This document shows positions 1-10,899 of a DNA stretch of 64,000 bases, in pieces. The translations under genes and the position numbers were made by a program. Below the pieces are notes generated by a model. It saw nothing but the letters and a program-made list of their open reading frames with translations. It was not told the DNA's origin and did not search any database. Position 1 is the stretch's first letter, and the number at the start of each line of letters is the position of its first letter. The stretch comes from Neoarius graeffei (taxonomy: Eukaryota > Chordata > Actinopteri > Siluriformes > Ariidae), in contig NC_083582.1 in the NCBI RefSeq assembly GCF_027579695.1, positions 32,246,464 to 32,310,463 on the forward strand, in the 5' to 3' direction.

Positions 1-83
1 AGGTCATATCATCCTCATCCTCGTCTCTCCAGAGGAAGCGGTGATGTTCTCTCACCACGTCCATATCCGTTTTGTCGTTTGCC
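1..83 (-). CDS. fra10ac1: fra10ac1 coding exon, continues beyond window
   Basis: A minus-strand acceptor (tgcag) precedes the exon at 83. One nucleotide completes the Thr codon begun in the previous exon. The translation contains [17 protein letters not shown] followed by an acidic stretch ending DDMT, the signature centre of FRA10AC1. The exon is open to position 1. Confidence 0.9.
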
Positions 84-3000
84 CTGCACGCACAGTGCAT
101 TCAGGTTAGACAACTCACATCAAAATTAATCAGCTGCACAAGATGACGGAAATGGATTACTCAATATATTATAGACACGAGCGTTTTACTGGGAAATACA
201 CCACTCGTATTTCTCATACGAGCTCCATCCGGGACATGGAGAACCAAAATCGTGACAAATCTCGAAATGTCACTGGTGAGGAAATCGATGAATTGTTTTG
301 ATAAATTTGGGTCCTTTTTGTTTGTTTCGATATAATAAAAAGAAAAATCACACGTTGGCTTGAAGATATGAAGTTTATCTTCTTGTGTTGAAAAACTCGC
401 ATTTTTCATACGAAATACATCACGGATCTGAGTGACGTATTTAAATAATATTGGCTGGCGTTGAGTGGTATATCAGATATATTCCATTCGGCTAGAAACA
501 TACTGAACAAGCCAAAGATAAGTTCAACATCAAGCTAGCTGAATGGAATATATCTGATAGACCATGAAAAAAAGCTAGCCGATATTATCATCATCATCAT
601 AAATACACATTCTTTCGGGTGTTCAATGTGTCTTTGTCTTTCAAAATTCTCTCAAAATCTTCAGTATTTAACGAAGCAAACCTGGCGGCCATGTTTGTTT
701 ACGAATTCTCACAGTCGCTCGCTAGCGCAGAAGTTTTACGTCTCCGACGCGTGACATCATGTTGTCTTGACCACCATGCAATATCGTGAACCATATTCAA
801 CGCTCATTCTCCATTGGGTAGAGTGACATAATACACGTAGGATAAGCGATATGCTAACAATATTGCATGCTGTCAAACCAAATGAATGAAACCCACCAGA
901 AGGGAATAGAACATATGTTTTTATTCCATTGAAAAAGTGTCCTGTACACTAGAGGTCTGCGCGGGTCGGATTTTTCAGTCCCGCTCCCGCCCGCATTGTG
1001 CAGTCCCACTCCCGCCCGCACCCGCAAAGAATTATGATTTTCAGTCCCGCTCCCGCTCGCGCCCACAAAAATATTATGATTTTCAGTCCCGCTCCCGCCC
1101 GCGCCTGCCATATTTTGTCCCGCTCCCGCCCGCAAATCCCACATGATGCAGACGTTCTCAGGAAAGTTCTTGTCTTGACACAGCGTGATGGTGCCCCACC
1201 CCCTACTTTGAGTGGATTTGAGCATAAATATCTACAGCTCACGTTTGTTATTGTTTACCTTGTTTCTGAATTCAGCATGTAGTATCTCTAATAATAATAA
1301 TTAGTGCTGTTAAACGATTAAAATGTTTAATCGCAAATCGCACATTTTTATCACATGAGAAACCATTGTAATTCTCTGATCAGTATAAAAAAGTGAATGG
1401 CTTGCTTTGTACCAATGTTTTTTTTTTTATTGCAAAGCAGAGCTAGTAAAAGAAGTGAATTGGTTTACTGCTTGCGTTAGTCTACAACTTTAATCAGAGA
1501 GACATGTTACACAGTGACGGTAGGCTTGACTCAATGCTATCCCAGAAATCCTTCCTGTAATATGCAAATTTGGCTGTCCAATCAGAGGCGGCCAAATTTG
1601 CATATTACAGGAAGGATTTCTGGGATAGCATTGAGTCAAGCCTACCGTCACTGTGTAACCTGTCTCTCTGATTAAAGTTGTAGACTAACGCAACAAGTAA
1701 ATCAATTCACTCATGGTTCTCTTGCTAGCTGGGTGTGAACTGCGAGTCATTAGAATGATCAAAGAATTTCCCGTTAGGATGATCAATGGCAAGTTTAAGA
1801 TGCCATTTCTCACTCAATCTGGCAATCTGACTTTCTCTGCAAATTTAGGCATCTTAAAATGTTTTTATTAATGCCAAATAAAATGTCCAGCATGAATTAT
1901 ATATGATAGACATAAATTAATAATTTATAAATTTTATTTCAAGCACGTTTTTAGTTAGCGGGACTGCAGCTTATCACCGCTCCCACCCGCGCTGCATATG
2001 TGCACTCCCGCTCCCGCCCGCATATGTGCACTTCCGGTCCCTCCCGCGCCCGCAATGAGCTTTCAAAATTTGTCCCGCGCCGCACTGCTTTGCAGCGGGT
2101 CCCGCGAGTCCCGCGGGACTCCCGTGGGAGTGCAGGGCTCTACTGTACACTACCGTTCAAAAGTTTGGGGTCACCCAGACAATTTTGCGTTTTCCATGAA
2201 AAGTCACACTTTTATTTCCCACCATAAGTTGTAAAATGAATAGAAAATATAGTCAAGACATTTTTCTGGCCATTTTGAGCATTTAATCGACCCCACAAAT
2301 GTGATGCTCCAGAAACTCAATCTGCTCAAAGGAAGGTCAGTTTTATAGCTTCTCTAAAGAGCTCAACTGTTTTCAGCTGTGCTAACATGATTGTACAAGG
2401 GTTTTCTAATCATCCATTAGCCTTCTGAGGCAATGAGCAAACACATTGTACCATTAGAACACTGGAGTGAGAGTTGCTGGAAATGGGCCTCTATACACCT
2501 ATGGAGATATTGCACCAAAAACCAGACATTTGCAGCTAGAATAGTCATTTACCACATTAGCAATGTATAGAGTGGATTTCTGATTAGTTTAAAGTGATCA
2601 TTGAAAAGAACAGTGCTTTTCTTTCAAAAATAAGGACATTTCAAAGTGACCCCAAACTTTTGAACGGTAGTGTATGTATAATAATTAACAGTTATTCCAC
2701 TAAATCGGGTTGTACACGAGCTGACAGCCGATGAGGCACATAGCACCGAATTGGCTACAAGTCATGTACGACGAGATTGAGAAATATAGAAAATTCTAAA
2801 GAGTTCACAAACTTTCACGCACCACTGTAACCAGACATAAAACCACGCTCTAGGTGCTGGTCACTAGATGGCGGTGTTGGGTGATTTGACCTTCGATTCT
2901 CTAGCCTGTTGGGTTGCAGGTCTACTACTATTCTTATTTCAGTTGCTATATTGTTCAATATTATTTGGGGTTTTTTTTGTTGTGCAATAAAATAACATTT

Positions 3001-6000
3001 CTCTGAACTGACTCTTTCCAGTGTTATTTCAAATCTAATTTTGCCCCTTGCATATCTGACAAGGTAAAAAGCAACAAATGTAATAATGTTGAATTGTGCC
3101 TAAATCAGCCCTAGATGCTGCCAGAATGCACCATTCGAAGTCTCGAATTTCAAAAGTTTCCAGGGGAACATGTCCCCGGACCCCCCCGAGCAACTTTCCG
3201 CACGTAAACATCTCCTATTCCCCTATGAAAATGAGTAAAAACTATAGAAATAGGTTAAATTTAGTCATCTTTAAAATAACAGTACGATTAAAGAGCGTGA
3301 AGATCTGAATTGAAAACTTGTTTAATTTTGTAAATATATATTTAAAAAAAAAAAAAGGTTATGAACATTTGAAAATCCAGTGTTCTATACAGTGGTGCTT
3401 GAAAGTTTGTGAACCCTTTAGAATTTTCTATATTTTTTTGCATAAATGACCTAAAACATCATCAGATTTTCACACAAGTCACTAAAAGTAGACAAAGAGA
3501 ACCCAGTTAAACAAAGGACACAAAAATATTATACTTGGTCATTTATTTATTGAGGAAAATGATCCAATATTACATATCTGTGAGTGGCAAAAGTATGTGA
3601 ACCTTTGCTTTCAGTATCTGGTGTGACCCCCTTGTGCAGCAATAACTGCAACTAAACGTTTGCGGTAACTGTTGATCAGTCCTGCACACCGGCGTGGAGG
3701 AATTTTAGCCCATTCCTCCATACAGAACAGCTTCAACTCTGGGATGTTGGTGGGTTTCCTCACATGAACTGCTCGCTTCAGGTCCTTCCACAACATTTCG
3801 ATTGGATTAAGGTCAGGACTTTGACTTGGCCATTCCAAAACATTAACTTTATTCTTCTTTAACCATTCTTTGGTAGAACGACTTGTGTGCTTAGGGTCGT
3901 TGTCTTGCTGCATGACCCACCTTCTCTTGAGAGTCAGTTCATGGACAGATGTCCTGGCCCAGATGCAGCAAAACGGGCCCAAACCATGATACTACCACCA
4001 CCATGTTTCACACGTTCTTATGCTGGAATGCAGTGTTTTTCTTTCTCCATACATAACGCTTCTCATTTAAACCAAAAAGTTCTATTTTAGTCTCATCCAT
4101 CCACAAAGCAATTTTCCAATAGCCTTCTGGCTTGCCCATGTGATCTTTAGCAAAATGCAGACGAGCAGTAATGTTCTTTTTGGAGAGCAGTGGCTTTCTC
4201 CTTGCAACCCTGCCATGCACACCATTGTTGTTCAGTGTTCTCCTGATGGTGGACTCATGAACATTAACATTAGCCAATGTGAGAGAGGCCTTCAGTTGCT
4301 TAGAAGTTACCCTGGGGTCCTTTGTGACCTCGTCGACTATTACACGCCTTGCTCTTGGAGTGATCTTTGTTGGTCGACCACTCCTGGGGAGGGTAACAAT
4401 GGTCTTGAATTTCCTCCATTTGTACACAATCTGTCTGACTATGGATTGGTGGAGTCCAAACTCTTTAGAGATGGTTTTGTAACCTTTTCCAGCCTGATGA
4501 GCATCAACAACACTTTTTCTGAGGTCCTCAGAAATCTCCTTGGTTCGTGCCATGATACACTTCCACAAACATGTGTTGTGAAGATCAGACTTTGATAGAT
4601 CCCTGTTCTTTAAATAAAACAGGGTGCTCACTCACACCTGATTGTCATCCCATTGATTGAAAACACCTGACTCTAATTTCACCTTCAAATTAACTGCTAA
4701 TCCTAGAGGTTCACATACTTTTGCCACTCACAGATATGTAATATTGGATCATTTTCCTCAACAAATAAATGGCCAAGTATAATATTTTTGTCTCCTTTGT
4801 TTAACTGGGTTCTCTTTATCTACTTTTAGGACTTGTGTGAAAATCTGATGACGTTTTAGGTCATATTTATACAGAAATATAGAAAATTCTAAAGGGTTCA
4901 AGCGCCACTGTATGAATGGCAGTCAGTGCATGCAGCGAAACCCTTTATTTTCATTTCTGGGTTGAGTACCAGGATAGTCTAGACCTATATATATTACAAT
5001 ATCTTCCTATTTCTATAGTAATTACTCATTTTCAGAAGGGAATAGGAGACATTTACGTGCGGAAAGTACTCTGCATTGTTCAATTTATGGTACTGATTTT
5101 TGCAGAAAGCCCTGAATGTGTTATTTATTCTCGAATCGACACTGGCTTTATCTAAACACTTTTAAACATCTTTAAAGGCCAAACGAAAACATGTTCTCCC
5201 ATACGAACGTATGGGAGGTTCATCAGCGCAATGGCACGCTGTCAAGCCTATTTACAGTCCCACTTCGGAGGGACGGATAGGAGAGGAGAGGAGTGGAGTG
5301 TCTCATACTCACGTGGATCTTTTGAAATCCTCCAGCTTTCCTCCATAGTACAGTACGTAGTCGCTGACAAACTTCTTATGCCTTTCAAACTTTAAGACGG
5401 CATCAAGGATCAACAGCTCTTATAGAAACACTAAGTGCTCACTATAGTGCTGTGCCAGGTTACAAATCAAACTGCATTCACAAATATATCAAGTGATAAT
5501 CATCAGTTTCGATAACGGAGCCTTTTGTAAGCCCAAGGTTGATTAATGAAATACCGAACGCCAACTGTTTACAATCATAAACAAGGTATCAGCCATGACA
5601 CATTTGGTTTAAAAAACTGCTAAATTATTCGACGTTCACTGAAAGGATACAGCATTCATGGATATGAGGTGGTGGCGCCGATTCCTGGCCTCCTCCCTGT
5701 AGTGCAGCAGAAAACAGCGTTAGGACTCAGCTATAGACCGACGCGTTACACCTTGTATTATGTCTCGGGTACCTGTCCCATTCATCTGCAGCCACATTTC
5801 TGTGAGCGACCTTGGCGTGTTTCCCTCTCTGGAATGGTTTCTGCAGCAGCTCATCTTCACGTGCCCTGTTAAGGAGGTGAAAGGACACACCTTAGTACAA
5901 CCCCGATTCCAAAAAAGTTGGGACAAAGTACAAATTGTAAATAAAAATGGAATGCAATAATTTACAAGTCTCAAAAACTGATATTGTATTCACAATAGAA

Positions 6001-7652
6001 CATAGACAACATACCAAATGTCGAAAGTGAGACATTTTGAAATTTCATGCCAAATATTGGCTCATTTGAAATTTCATGACAGCAACACGTCTCAAAAAAG
6101 TTGGGACAGGGGCAATAAGAGGCTGGAAAAGTTAAAGGTACAAAAAAGGAACAGCTGGAGGACCAAATTGCAACTCATTAGGTCAATTGGCAATAGGTCA
6201 TTAACATGACTGGGTATAAAAAGAGCATCTTGGAGTGGCAGCGGCTCTCAGAAGTAAAGATGGGAAGAGGATCACCAATCCCCCTAATTCTGCGCCGACA
6301 AATAGTGCAGCAATATCAGAAAAGAGTTCGACAGTGTAAAATTGCAAAGAGTTTGAACATATCATCATCTACAGTGCATAATATCATCAAAAGATTCAGA
6401 GAATCTGGAAGAATCTCTGTGCGTAAGGGTCAAGGCCGGAAAACCATACTGGGTGCCCGTGATCTTCGGGCCCTTAGACGGCACTGCATCACATACAGGC
6501 ATGCTTCTGTATTGGAAATCACAAAATGGACTCAGGAATATTTCCAGAGAACATTATCTGTGAACACAATTCACCGTGCCATCCGCCGTTGCCAGCTAAA
6601 ACTCTATAGTTCAAAGAAGAAGCCGTATCTAAACACGATCCAGAAGCGCAGACGTCTTCTCTGGGCCAAGGCTCATTTAAAATGGACTGTGGCAAAGTGG
6701 AAAACTGTTCTGTGGTCAGACGAATCAAAATTTGAAGTTCTTTATGGAAATCAGGGACGCCGTATCATTCGGACTAAAGAGGAAAAGGACGACCCAAGTT
6801 GTTATCAGCGCTCAGTTCAGAAGCCTGCATCTCTGATGGTATGGGGTTGCATTAGTGCGTGTGGCATGGGCAGCTTACACATCTGGAAAGACACCATCAA
6901 TGCTGAAAGGTATATCCAGGTTCTAGAGCAACATATGCTCCCATCCAGACGATGTCTCTTTCAGGGAAGACCTTGCATTTTCCAACATGACAATGCTAAA
7001 CCACATACTGCATCAATTACAGCATCATGGCTGCGTAGAAGAAGGGTCCGGGTACTGAACTGGCCAGCCTGCAGTCCAGATCTTTCACCCATAGAAAACA
7101 TTTGGCGCATCATAAAACGGAAAATACGACAAAAAAGACCTAAGGCAGTTGAGCAACTAGAATTCTACATTAGACAAGAATGGGTTAACATTCCTATCCC
7201 TAAACTTGAGCAACTTGTCTCCTCAGTCCCCAGACGTTTACAGACTGTTGTAAAGAGAAAAGGGGATGTCTCACAGTGGTAAACATGGCCTTGTCCCAAC
7301 TTTTTTGAGATGTGGTGTTGTCATGAAATTTAAAATCACCTAATTTTTCTCTTTAAATGATACATTTTCTCAGTTTAAACATTTGATATGTCATCTATGT
7401 TCTATTCTGAATAAAATATGGAATTTTGAAACTTCCACATCATTGAATTCCGTTTTTATTTACAATTTGTACTTCGTCCAAACTTTTTTGGAATCGGGGT
7501 TGTATCCTGCACTTCATCGTCACTGATGATAAATGATAATCAGTCAGCATTCATCATGTGAAAGACATTTTTATGGACTAAAAATTTTCAGATGTCACAT
7601 AAAGTGTCAATTTAGAATCTTTTACATATTGAGCTTCATATTATAAATGCAA

Positions 7653-7690
<38 letters not shown>

Positions 7691-10372
7691 TTATATGCGA
7701 AAAATAATATAAATACAGTGTGGGAAATAAGGCCGGACCGGTGAACATTGACCGGTAATTTTCGCATTTGTCCGTCTGTATTTCAAAAGCATCAAACTGG
7801 ATGGGCTATGAAAAAATTGTAAAGATATCATAGGTCTAATCTACTTCTAATTTTCTTCCAAATGTTACACTGGGCGAATACGTCATGTCGGAACACGGCC
7901 TGTGAAATGGGCGCTCCTGCGGACGCGACTTTAAAAATTCGTAACTCGGCCATCGAAGGTCCGAGCCCCGTCAAAATTTACAGGCACCTCCTTCTCCCCA
8001 AGCCCTTTCAAACCAGCCCAGGCATGACCAGGTAGGACCCCACCTCAGCCCGTTATTCACCCCAAATCCCCTGCGCAAGCGCTGCTCGTCAAAAACTTTA
8101 ATACGAGCCCTGGCTCGAGCCAGCCTTTAAAAATTCTTATATCGGCCACCGAATGGCACAGCCCCACCAAAATTTACAGGCACCTCCTTCTCCCCAAGCC
8201 CTTTCAAACCAGCCCAGGCATGACCAGGTAGGACCCGGCCTCAGCCTGTAATCCGCCCTCGAATCCCCTGCGCAAGCGCTGCTCGTCAAAAACTTTAACA
8301 CGAGCCCTGGCTCGAGCCAGCCTTTAAAAATTCTTATATCGGCCACCGAATGGCACAGCCCCACCAAAATTTACAGGCACCTCCCTCTCCTCGAGACTTT
8401 TCGAACGAGCCCAGGCACAGCCTGATCTGATGTCAGGAGCAAGTGCGGCTCACGGAAAGCTTTAGCACAAGCCCTAGCTCCAGCCACTCTCATGTGCGGG
8501 GATTTAAAAATTCATAACGCAGCCACCGAAGGTCCGAGCCCCACCAAACTTCATAGGCACCTCCCTCTCCCCGAGTGGCACACTAAATAAGACAATAATA
8601 ATACACTCAGTATTCACTGTTGTTTTTATTGCACGATGCAGCTGAACTCGTGCTTTAGGGCTGACAGTATCTGATTGATCCAGTCGGTTGATTAAGAGTT
8701 CAGTTCACATGAAACTTTGCACTACAGTATTATGTTAAATGCCAAACTGCCAATCAATGGTCATGTTATTATTATGTGCATTTTTTTATTCATAATAAGA
8801 ATGACAGTCAGTTATAGTGATATGCTTTGGACGATGTAGATTTATATTTTAATAGAGTTTTTATTTTCTAAGTTCTAGTCCCGCAGATTTTAGTCTGAAC
8901 GCTAAATGATATTCCCATGTCGAGGTCGGAGTCGTTTTAAAAGTCATTTGGTTACAAAGTCACTTGGGATCTCGTCCTCAAAATTTTAACTCTATTATGT
9001 AAGAATGGTTGTATTGTTAATTATTCAATTTCGTATAGACTTATTATAGACACAGTATAAAGACATTCATTGTTGACAATGTTTGATGAGTGTTATTATC
9101 GTACTTATATATGATGACCAGTAAGTTGTAACCAACTGGAACATCCTTGGCCCCCCCATACTTTTTTTTTTTTTTTTTAGACATGGAACTGACCCGTGTG
9201 TGCTACTGTTTTCTTGGCTCGAACTTTAAGCACGTTTTTCTTGAAACTTCTGACATTTTCTTGTAAATTAGATTCAATTTGTAGTGTAATTAGCAACTAA
9301 TGTCTAGCGTAATTTGGCCTTTGAAGATCACAAAAATGTGCCTGGAAATATCTGAGAAGCCATCTCCAGCTTCCGGGCCCCGCTTTCCGCCAGCCGCATT
9401 GTTCGAGGCCTTTGGCCCGTTATTCGGACAGGCTGAAATTTGGACATACAGACAACATTTCAGACCCATCTGCCCTGTACCAGTCTGCTTAAAGGAACAG
9501 TCCACCGTACTTCCATAATGAAATATGCTCTTATCTGAATTGAGACGAGCTGCTCCGTACCTCTCCGAGCTTTGCGCGACCTCCCAGTCAGTCAGACGCA
9601 GTCAGACGCGCTGTCACTCCTGTTAGCAATGTAGCTAGGCTCAGCATGGCCAATGGTATTTTTTGGGGCTGTAGTTAGATGCGACCAAACTCTTCCGCGT
9701 TTTTCCTGTTTACATAGGTTTATATGACCAGTGACATGAAACAAAGTTCAGTTACACAAATTGAAACGTAGCGATTTTCTATGCTATGTTAAGTCCGCAC
9801 TATAATGACAGGCGTACTAACACCTTCTGCGCGCTTCGGCAGCGCATTGATATCTGAGCTCCGTATCAATGCGCTGCCGAAGCGCGCAGAAGGTGTTAGT
9901 ACGCCTGTCATTATAGTGCGGACTTAACATAGCATAGAAAATCGCTACGTTTCAATTTGTGTAACTGAACTTGTTTCATATCACTGGTCATATAAACCTA
10001 CGTAAACAGGAAAAACGCGGAAGAGTTTGGTCGCAACTAACTACAGCCCCAAAAAATACCATTGGCCATGCTGAGCCTAGCTACATTGCTAACAGGAGTG
10101 ACAGCGCGTCTGACTGACTGGGAGGTCGCGCAAAGCTCGGAGAGTTACGGAGCAGCTCGTCTCAATTCAGATAAGAGCATATTTCATTATGGAAGTACGG
10201 TGGACTGTTCCTTTAAAATTCCTTATTTCCCACACTGTAAATATGTTTAAAAAGATTCCTGTCCAACAACAAATCGAACAAAAACTCCTCACCTCTTCCC
10301 TCCACGTTGTGATGAGCCTCCTCCGGCCTCATCATCACTGAAATCCGAGTCATACCCACCGCCTCCGTGAAC
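1..10372 (-). CDS. fra10ac1: fra10ac1, 5' part of the coding region (five exons, runs off left edge)
   Basis: FRA10AC1 is a conserved nuclear protein reported in spliceosomal complexes; its human gene lies beside LGI1. Five minus-strand exons splice in phase at 10372-10293, 5865-5773, 5696-5651, 5389-5313 and 83-1 (80+93+46+77+83 nt). They give peptides matching the N-terminal half of vertebrate FRA10AC1: [54 protein letters not shown] and [17 protein letters not shown]. Every junction is GT-AG. The first exon seen begins at codon phase 0 with Val and has no in-frame ATG, so the initiator must sit in an upstream exon to the right, which I could not find. Introns of 4.4 kb (5866-10292) and 5.2 kb (84-5312) are swollen by transposons, while intron 5697-5772 is only 76 bp. 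Orientation is head-to-head with lgi1, as in human. Confidence 0.9.
84..949. other. fra10ac1 intron, repeat-like DNA with an imperfect hairpin
   Basis: There is no gene here. Around 465-545 a segment (tatcagatatattccattc) recurs inverted about 30 bp further on, giving a hairpin of MITE type. The rest is AT-rich and not identified. Positions 942-949 (CTGTACAC) are the target duplication of the hAT element that follows. Confidence 0.5.
950..2142. mobile_element. Non-autonomous hAT element with 8-bp target duplication
   Basis: Both flanks carry CTGTACAC (942-949 and 2143-2150), an 8-bp duplication typical of hAT. The ends are TAGAGGTCTGCGCGGG and, inverted, TAGAGCCCTGCACTCCCACG. Both subterminal zones (950-1140 and 1960-2140) are built of short GC-rich repeats of the cccgctcccgcccgc type. 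There is no transposase. The interior holds a fragment of another hAT family from 1302 (start resembling 51724) and a long hairpin (1454-1711). Confidence 0.85.
1454..1711. repeat. Foldback repeat, two ~121-bp arms with a 16-nt loop
   Basis: The sequence from 1454 to 1574 recurs as its reverse complement from 1591 to 1711 with few mismatches, leaving a loop at 1575-1590. The arms meet at gcaaatttggc/gccaaatttgc. There is no coding potential. It lies inside the 950-2142 hAT. Confidence 0.9.
2148..2672. mobile_element. Tc1/mariner-type MITE (525 bp)
   Basis: Perfect 27-bp terminal inverted repeats begin CACTACCGTTCAAAAGTTTG at 2148 and end at 2672, with TA at 2146-2147 and 2673-2674. There is no transposase. 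This is a common teleost non-autonomous family. Its left end overlaps the 8-bp duplication of the adjacent hAT. Confidence 0.88.
2781..2827. repeat. Lone Tc1 terminal repeat
   Basis: These 47 bp match the right-hand terminus expected for the Tc1 family at 3390-4910 (aaaattctaaagagttcac then caccactg, followed by TA). There is no matching left end, so this is a remnant of a deleted copy. Confidence 0.7.
3390..4910 (-). mobile_element. Tc1-family transposon, inactive copy
   Basis: TA dinucleotides flank a 1521-bp unit (3388-3389 and 4911-4912). The left end is CAGTGGTGCTTGAAAGTTTG. The inverted right end reads CAGTGGCGCTTGAACCC and lacks about 10 bp relative to the left. Inner direct-repeat-like motifs (gtgagtggcaaaagtatgtg) occur near both ends. 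It encodes a frameshifted transposase on the minus strand. Confidence 0.92.
3611..4553 (-). pseudogene. Tc1 transposase, frameshifted
   Basis: The start is the ATG at 4553 ([12 protein letters not shown]), a typical Tc1 N-terminus with paired helix-turn-helix and a GRP motif ([13 protein letters not shown]). The first catalytic Asp is in [12 protein letters not shown], the second in [10 protein letters not shown], and the Glu in [11 protein letters not shown], giving a DD34E-type layout. The frame shifts near 4015 (after FQHKN), so no single frame covers the protein. It ends at 3611. Confidence 0.92.
5313..5389 (-). CDS. fra10ac1: fra10ac1 coding exon
   Basis: Seventy-seven nt encode [17 protein letters not shown] and KLEDFKRS plus two nt of a split codon. 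The donor is gtgagt from 5312 downward. The acceptor AG is at 5391-5390. The YYGGK-EDFKR block is diagnostic of FRA10AC1. Confidence 0.92.
5651..5696 (-). CDS. fra10ac1: fra10ac1 micro-exon (46 nt)
   Basis: After a ctacag acceptor the exon completes an Arg codon and encodes [15 protein letters not shown], then donor gtatcc. It matches the EEARNRRFHLIAMDA segment of the human protein. Both neighbouring exons fit it in phase. Confidence 0.9.
5773..5865 (-). CDS. fra10ac1: fra10ac1 coding exon
   Basis: Ninety-three nt: acceptor cttaacag, donor gtaccc. It encodes [19 protein letters not shown] and [11 protein letters not shown] plus a split Arg codon, matching the LLLQKPFQKEKHGKVAHKQ segment of human FRA10AC1. 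The next intron is just 76 bp. Confidence 0.92.
5898..7502 (+). mobile_element. Tc1-family transposon, structurally intact, IR/DR type
   Basis: TA flanks at 5896-5897 and 7503-7504 enclose 1605 bp. The outer ends are perfect over CAACCCCGATTCCAAAAAAG. Each end carries an inner repeat, tctcaaaaaagttgggac, at 6090-6107 and inverted at 7293-7310, so both terminal regions are exactly 210 bp. This matches the IR/DR architecture known from active fish Tc1 elements. It lies in a fra10ac1 intron. Confidence 0.95.
6260..7282 (+). CDS. Tc1 transposase, full-length uninterrupted ORF (340 aa)
   Basis: This is a cut-and-paste DD34E transposase that would bind the 210-bp ends and insert at TA. I chose the ATG at 6260 ([14 protein letters not shown]) because it gives the usual 340-residue Tc1 length; the same frame opens upstream. 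An N-terminal paired-like helix-turn-helix region ([20 protein letters not shown]) is followed by a second DNA-binding region. Catalytic residues are Asp154 (LWSDESKFE), Asp244 ([11 protein letters not shown]) and Glu279 ([11 protein letters not shown]), with exactly 34 residues between the last two. There are no stops or frameshifts, unlike the other Tc1 copies in this window. Whether it is active cannot be told from sequence. Confidence 0.95.
   Translation: MGRGSPIPLILRRQIVQQYQKRVRQCKIAKSLNISSSTVHNIIKRFRESGRISVRKGQGRKTILGARDLRALRRHCITYRHASVLEITKWTQEYFQRTLSVNTIHRAIRRCQLKLYSSKKKPYLNTIQKRRRLLWAKAHLKWTVAKWKTVLWSDESKFEVLYGNQGRRIIRTKEEKDDPSCYQRSVQKPASLMVWGCISACGMGSLHIWKDTINAERYIQVLEQHMLPSRRCLFQGRPCIFQHDNAKPHTASITASWLRRRRVRVLNWPACSPDLSPIENIWRIIKRKIRQKRPKAVEQLEFYIRQEWVNIPIPKLEQLVSSVPRRLQTVVKRKGDVSQW
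7654..7688. repeat. (TG)n microsatellite
   Basis: About 17 uninterrupted TG units. Confidence 0.98.
7932..8580. repeat. ~196-bp tandem repeat (minisatellite), about 3.5 units
   Basis: The phrase caggcacctcc begins at 7981, 8177 and 8374, with a variant at 8552, giving periods of 196, 197 and 178 bp. Each unit also carries tttaaaaattc and a GC-rich block gccaccgaa. There are no ORFs of note. Confidence 0.9.
9493..10212. mobile_element. 720-bp palindromic MITE flanked by TTAA
   Basis: TTAA at 9489-9492 and 10213-10216 brackets a near-perfect palindrome. The outer ends are AGGAACAGTCCACCGTACTT and its complement. The arms run 9493-9852 and 9864-10212, with an 11-nt centre between gcgcattgata and tatcaatgcgc. 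A TTAA target is used by piggyBac and Kolobok elements. It has no coding capacity. Confidence 0.9.
10293..10372 (-). CDS. fra10ac1: fra10ac1, first recognised coding exon
   Basis: After acceptor tatatag the exon reads [19 protein letters not shown] then SSQRGGK plus a split codon, with donor gtgagg. It matches the human N-terminus [16 protein letters not shown]. There is no ATG in frame, so the initiator is in an unseen upstream exon that ends on a codon boundary. Confidence 0.92.
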
Positions 10373-10899
10373 CTATATAACAATACCATCAGAACTGTTG
10401 GAAAATCAATGCTACATGACGTTTGTCTCCTATACCAGTGCCTCCCTGGATTTGCAAACTTCTGTATTGGGATTCAAAGAATTGTCATATCATTCATTTC
10501 TGAGACATGCATCATCAACAGAAATAGCTGAAATGCACTTTGTCATCTTTACAGGAAGTGAATGTCAGCTCCCAGAAGCTCCATTTCAGCAAAGTGCCAT
10601 ATATCTGATCCTGATCATCCGAGACTGCACACACTGTATTGGTTTAAGGTGAAGGGCAATCAATTCCCACTTATTCTGAATCACTAACAACGTAATGGAA
10701 TGAAGCCTATAGAACATAAGACTCACAAACATGTGACAACAGCGTACATTTCACTTTCCTAAAAATCTATTCTGCCTTGCAGAACGAACAACACGAGACT
10801 GCTTGTACAGTTTTGCACTCGAGTTTCCATCAATTGAAGAGTTTATAACATCAACGAAACTGACTTCATGTTAAAACTGTTAATGTTATAGTCAGGCTG
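10373..10899. other. No gene seen
   Basis: Non-coding DNA on the 5' side of the recognised fra10ac1 exons. I looked for a minus-strand exon 1 ending at a codon boundary and found no convincing one. Confidence 0.5.

Larger units (their letters stand above)
3193..5062. repeat. Inverted-repeat arms flanking the Tc1 insertion
   Basis: About 55 bp at 3193-3252 (starting ccgcacgtaaacatctccta) recur inverted at 5007-5062 with small indels. They bracket the Tc1 at 3390-4910, so an older foldback-type repeat was split by the Tc1. The precise outer ends are unclear. The remaining DNA from 4913 to 5306 has no gene. Confidence 0.65.
7716..10237. mobile_element. Unclassified 2.5-kb element with 17-bp terminal inverted repeats
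   Basis: CAGTGTGGGAAATAAGG at 7716-7732 recurs exactly inverted at 10221-10237, and TA borders both ends. No transposase is recognisable. Inside are about 3.5 copies of a ~196-bp tandem repeat (7932-8580) and a TTAA-flanked palindrome (9493-10212) that sits only 8 bp from the right terminal repeat. The rest (8600-9480) is non-coding. The superfamily is not clear: CAGTG-type ends suggest hAT, but no convincing 8-bp duplication is seen. Confidence 0.7.

Noticed and set aside
7932-8580. CRISPR-like array
   Set aside because: The units are ~196 bp with sequence conserved throughout, and this is vertebrate DNA. It is a minisatellite.
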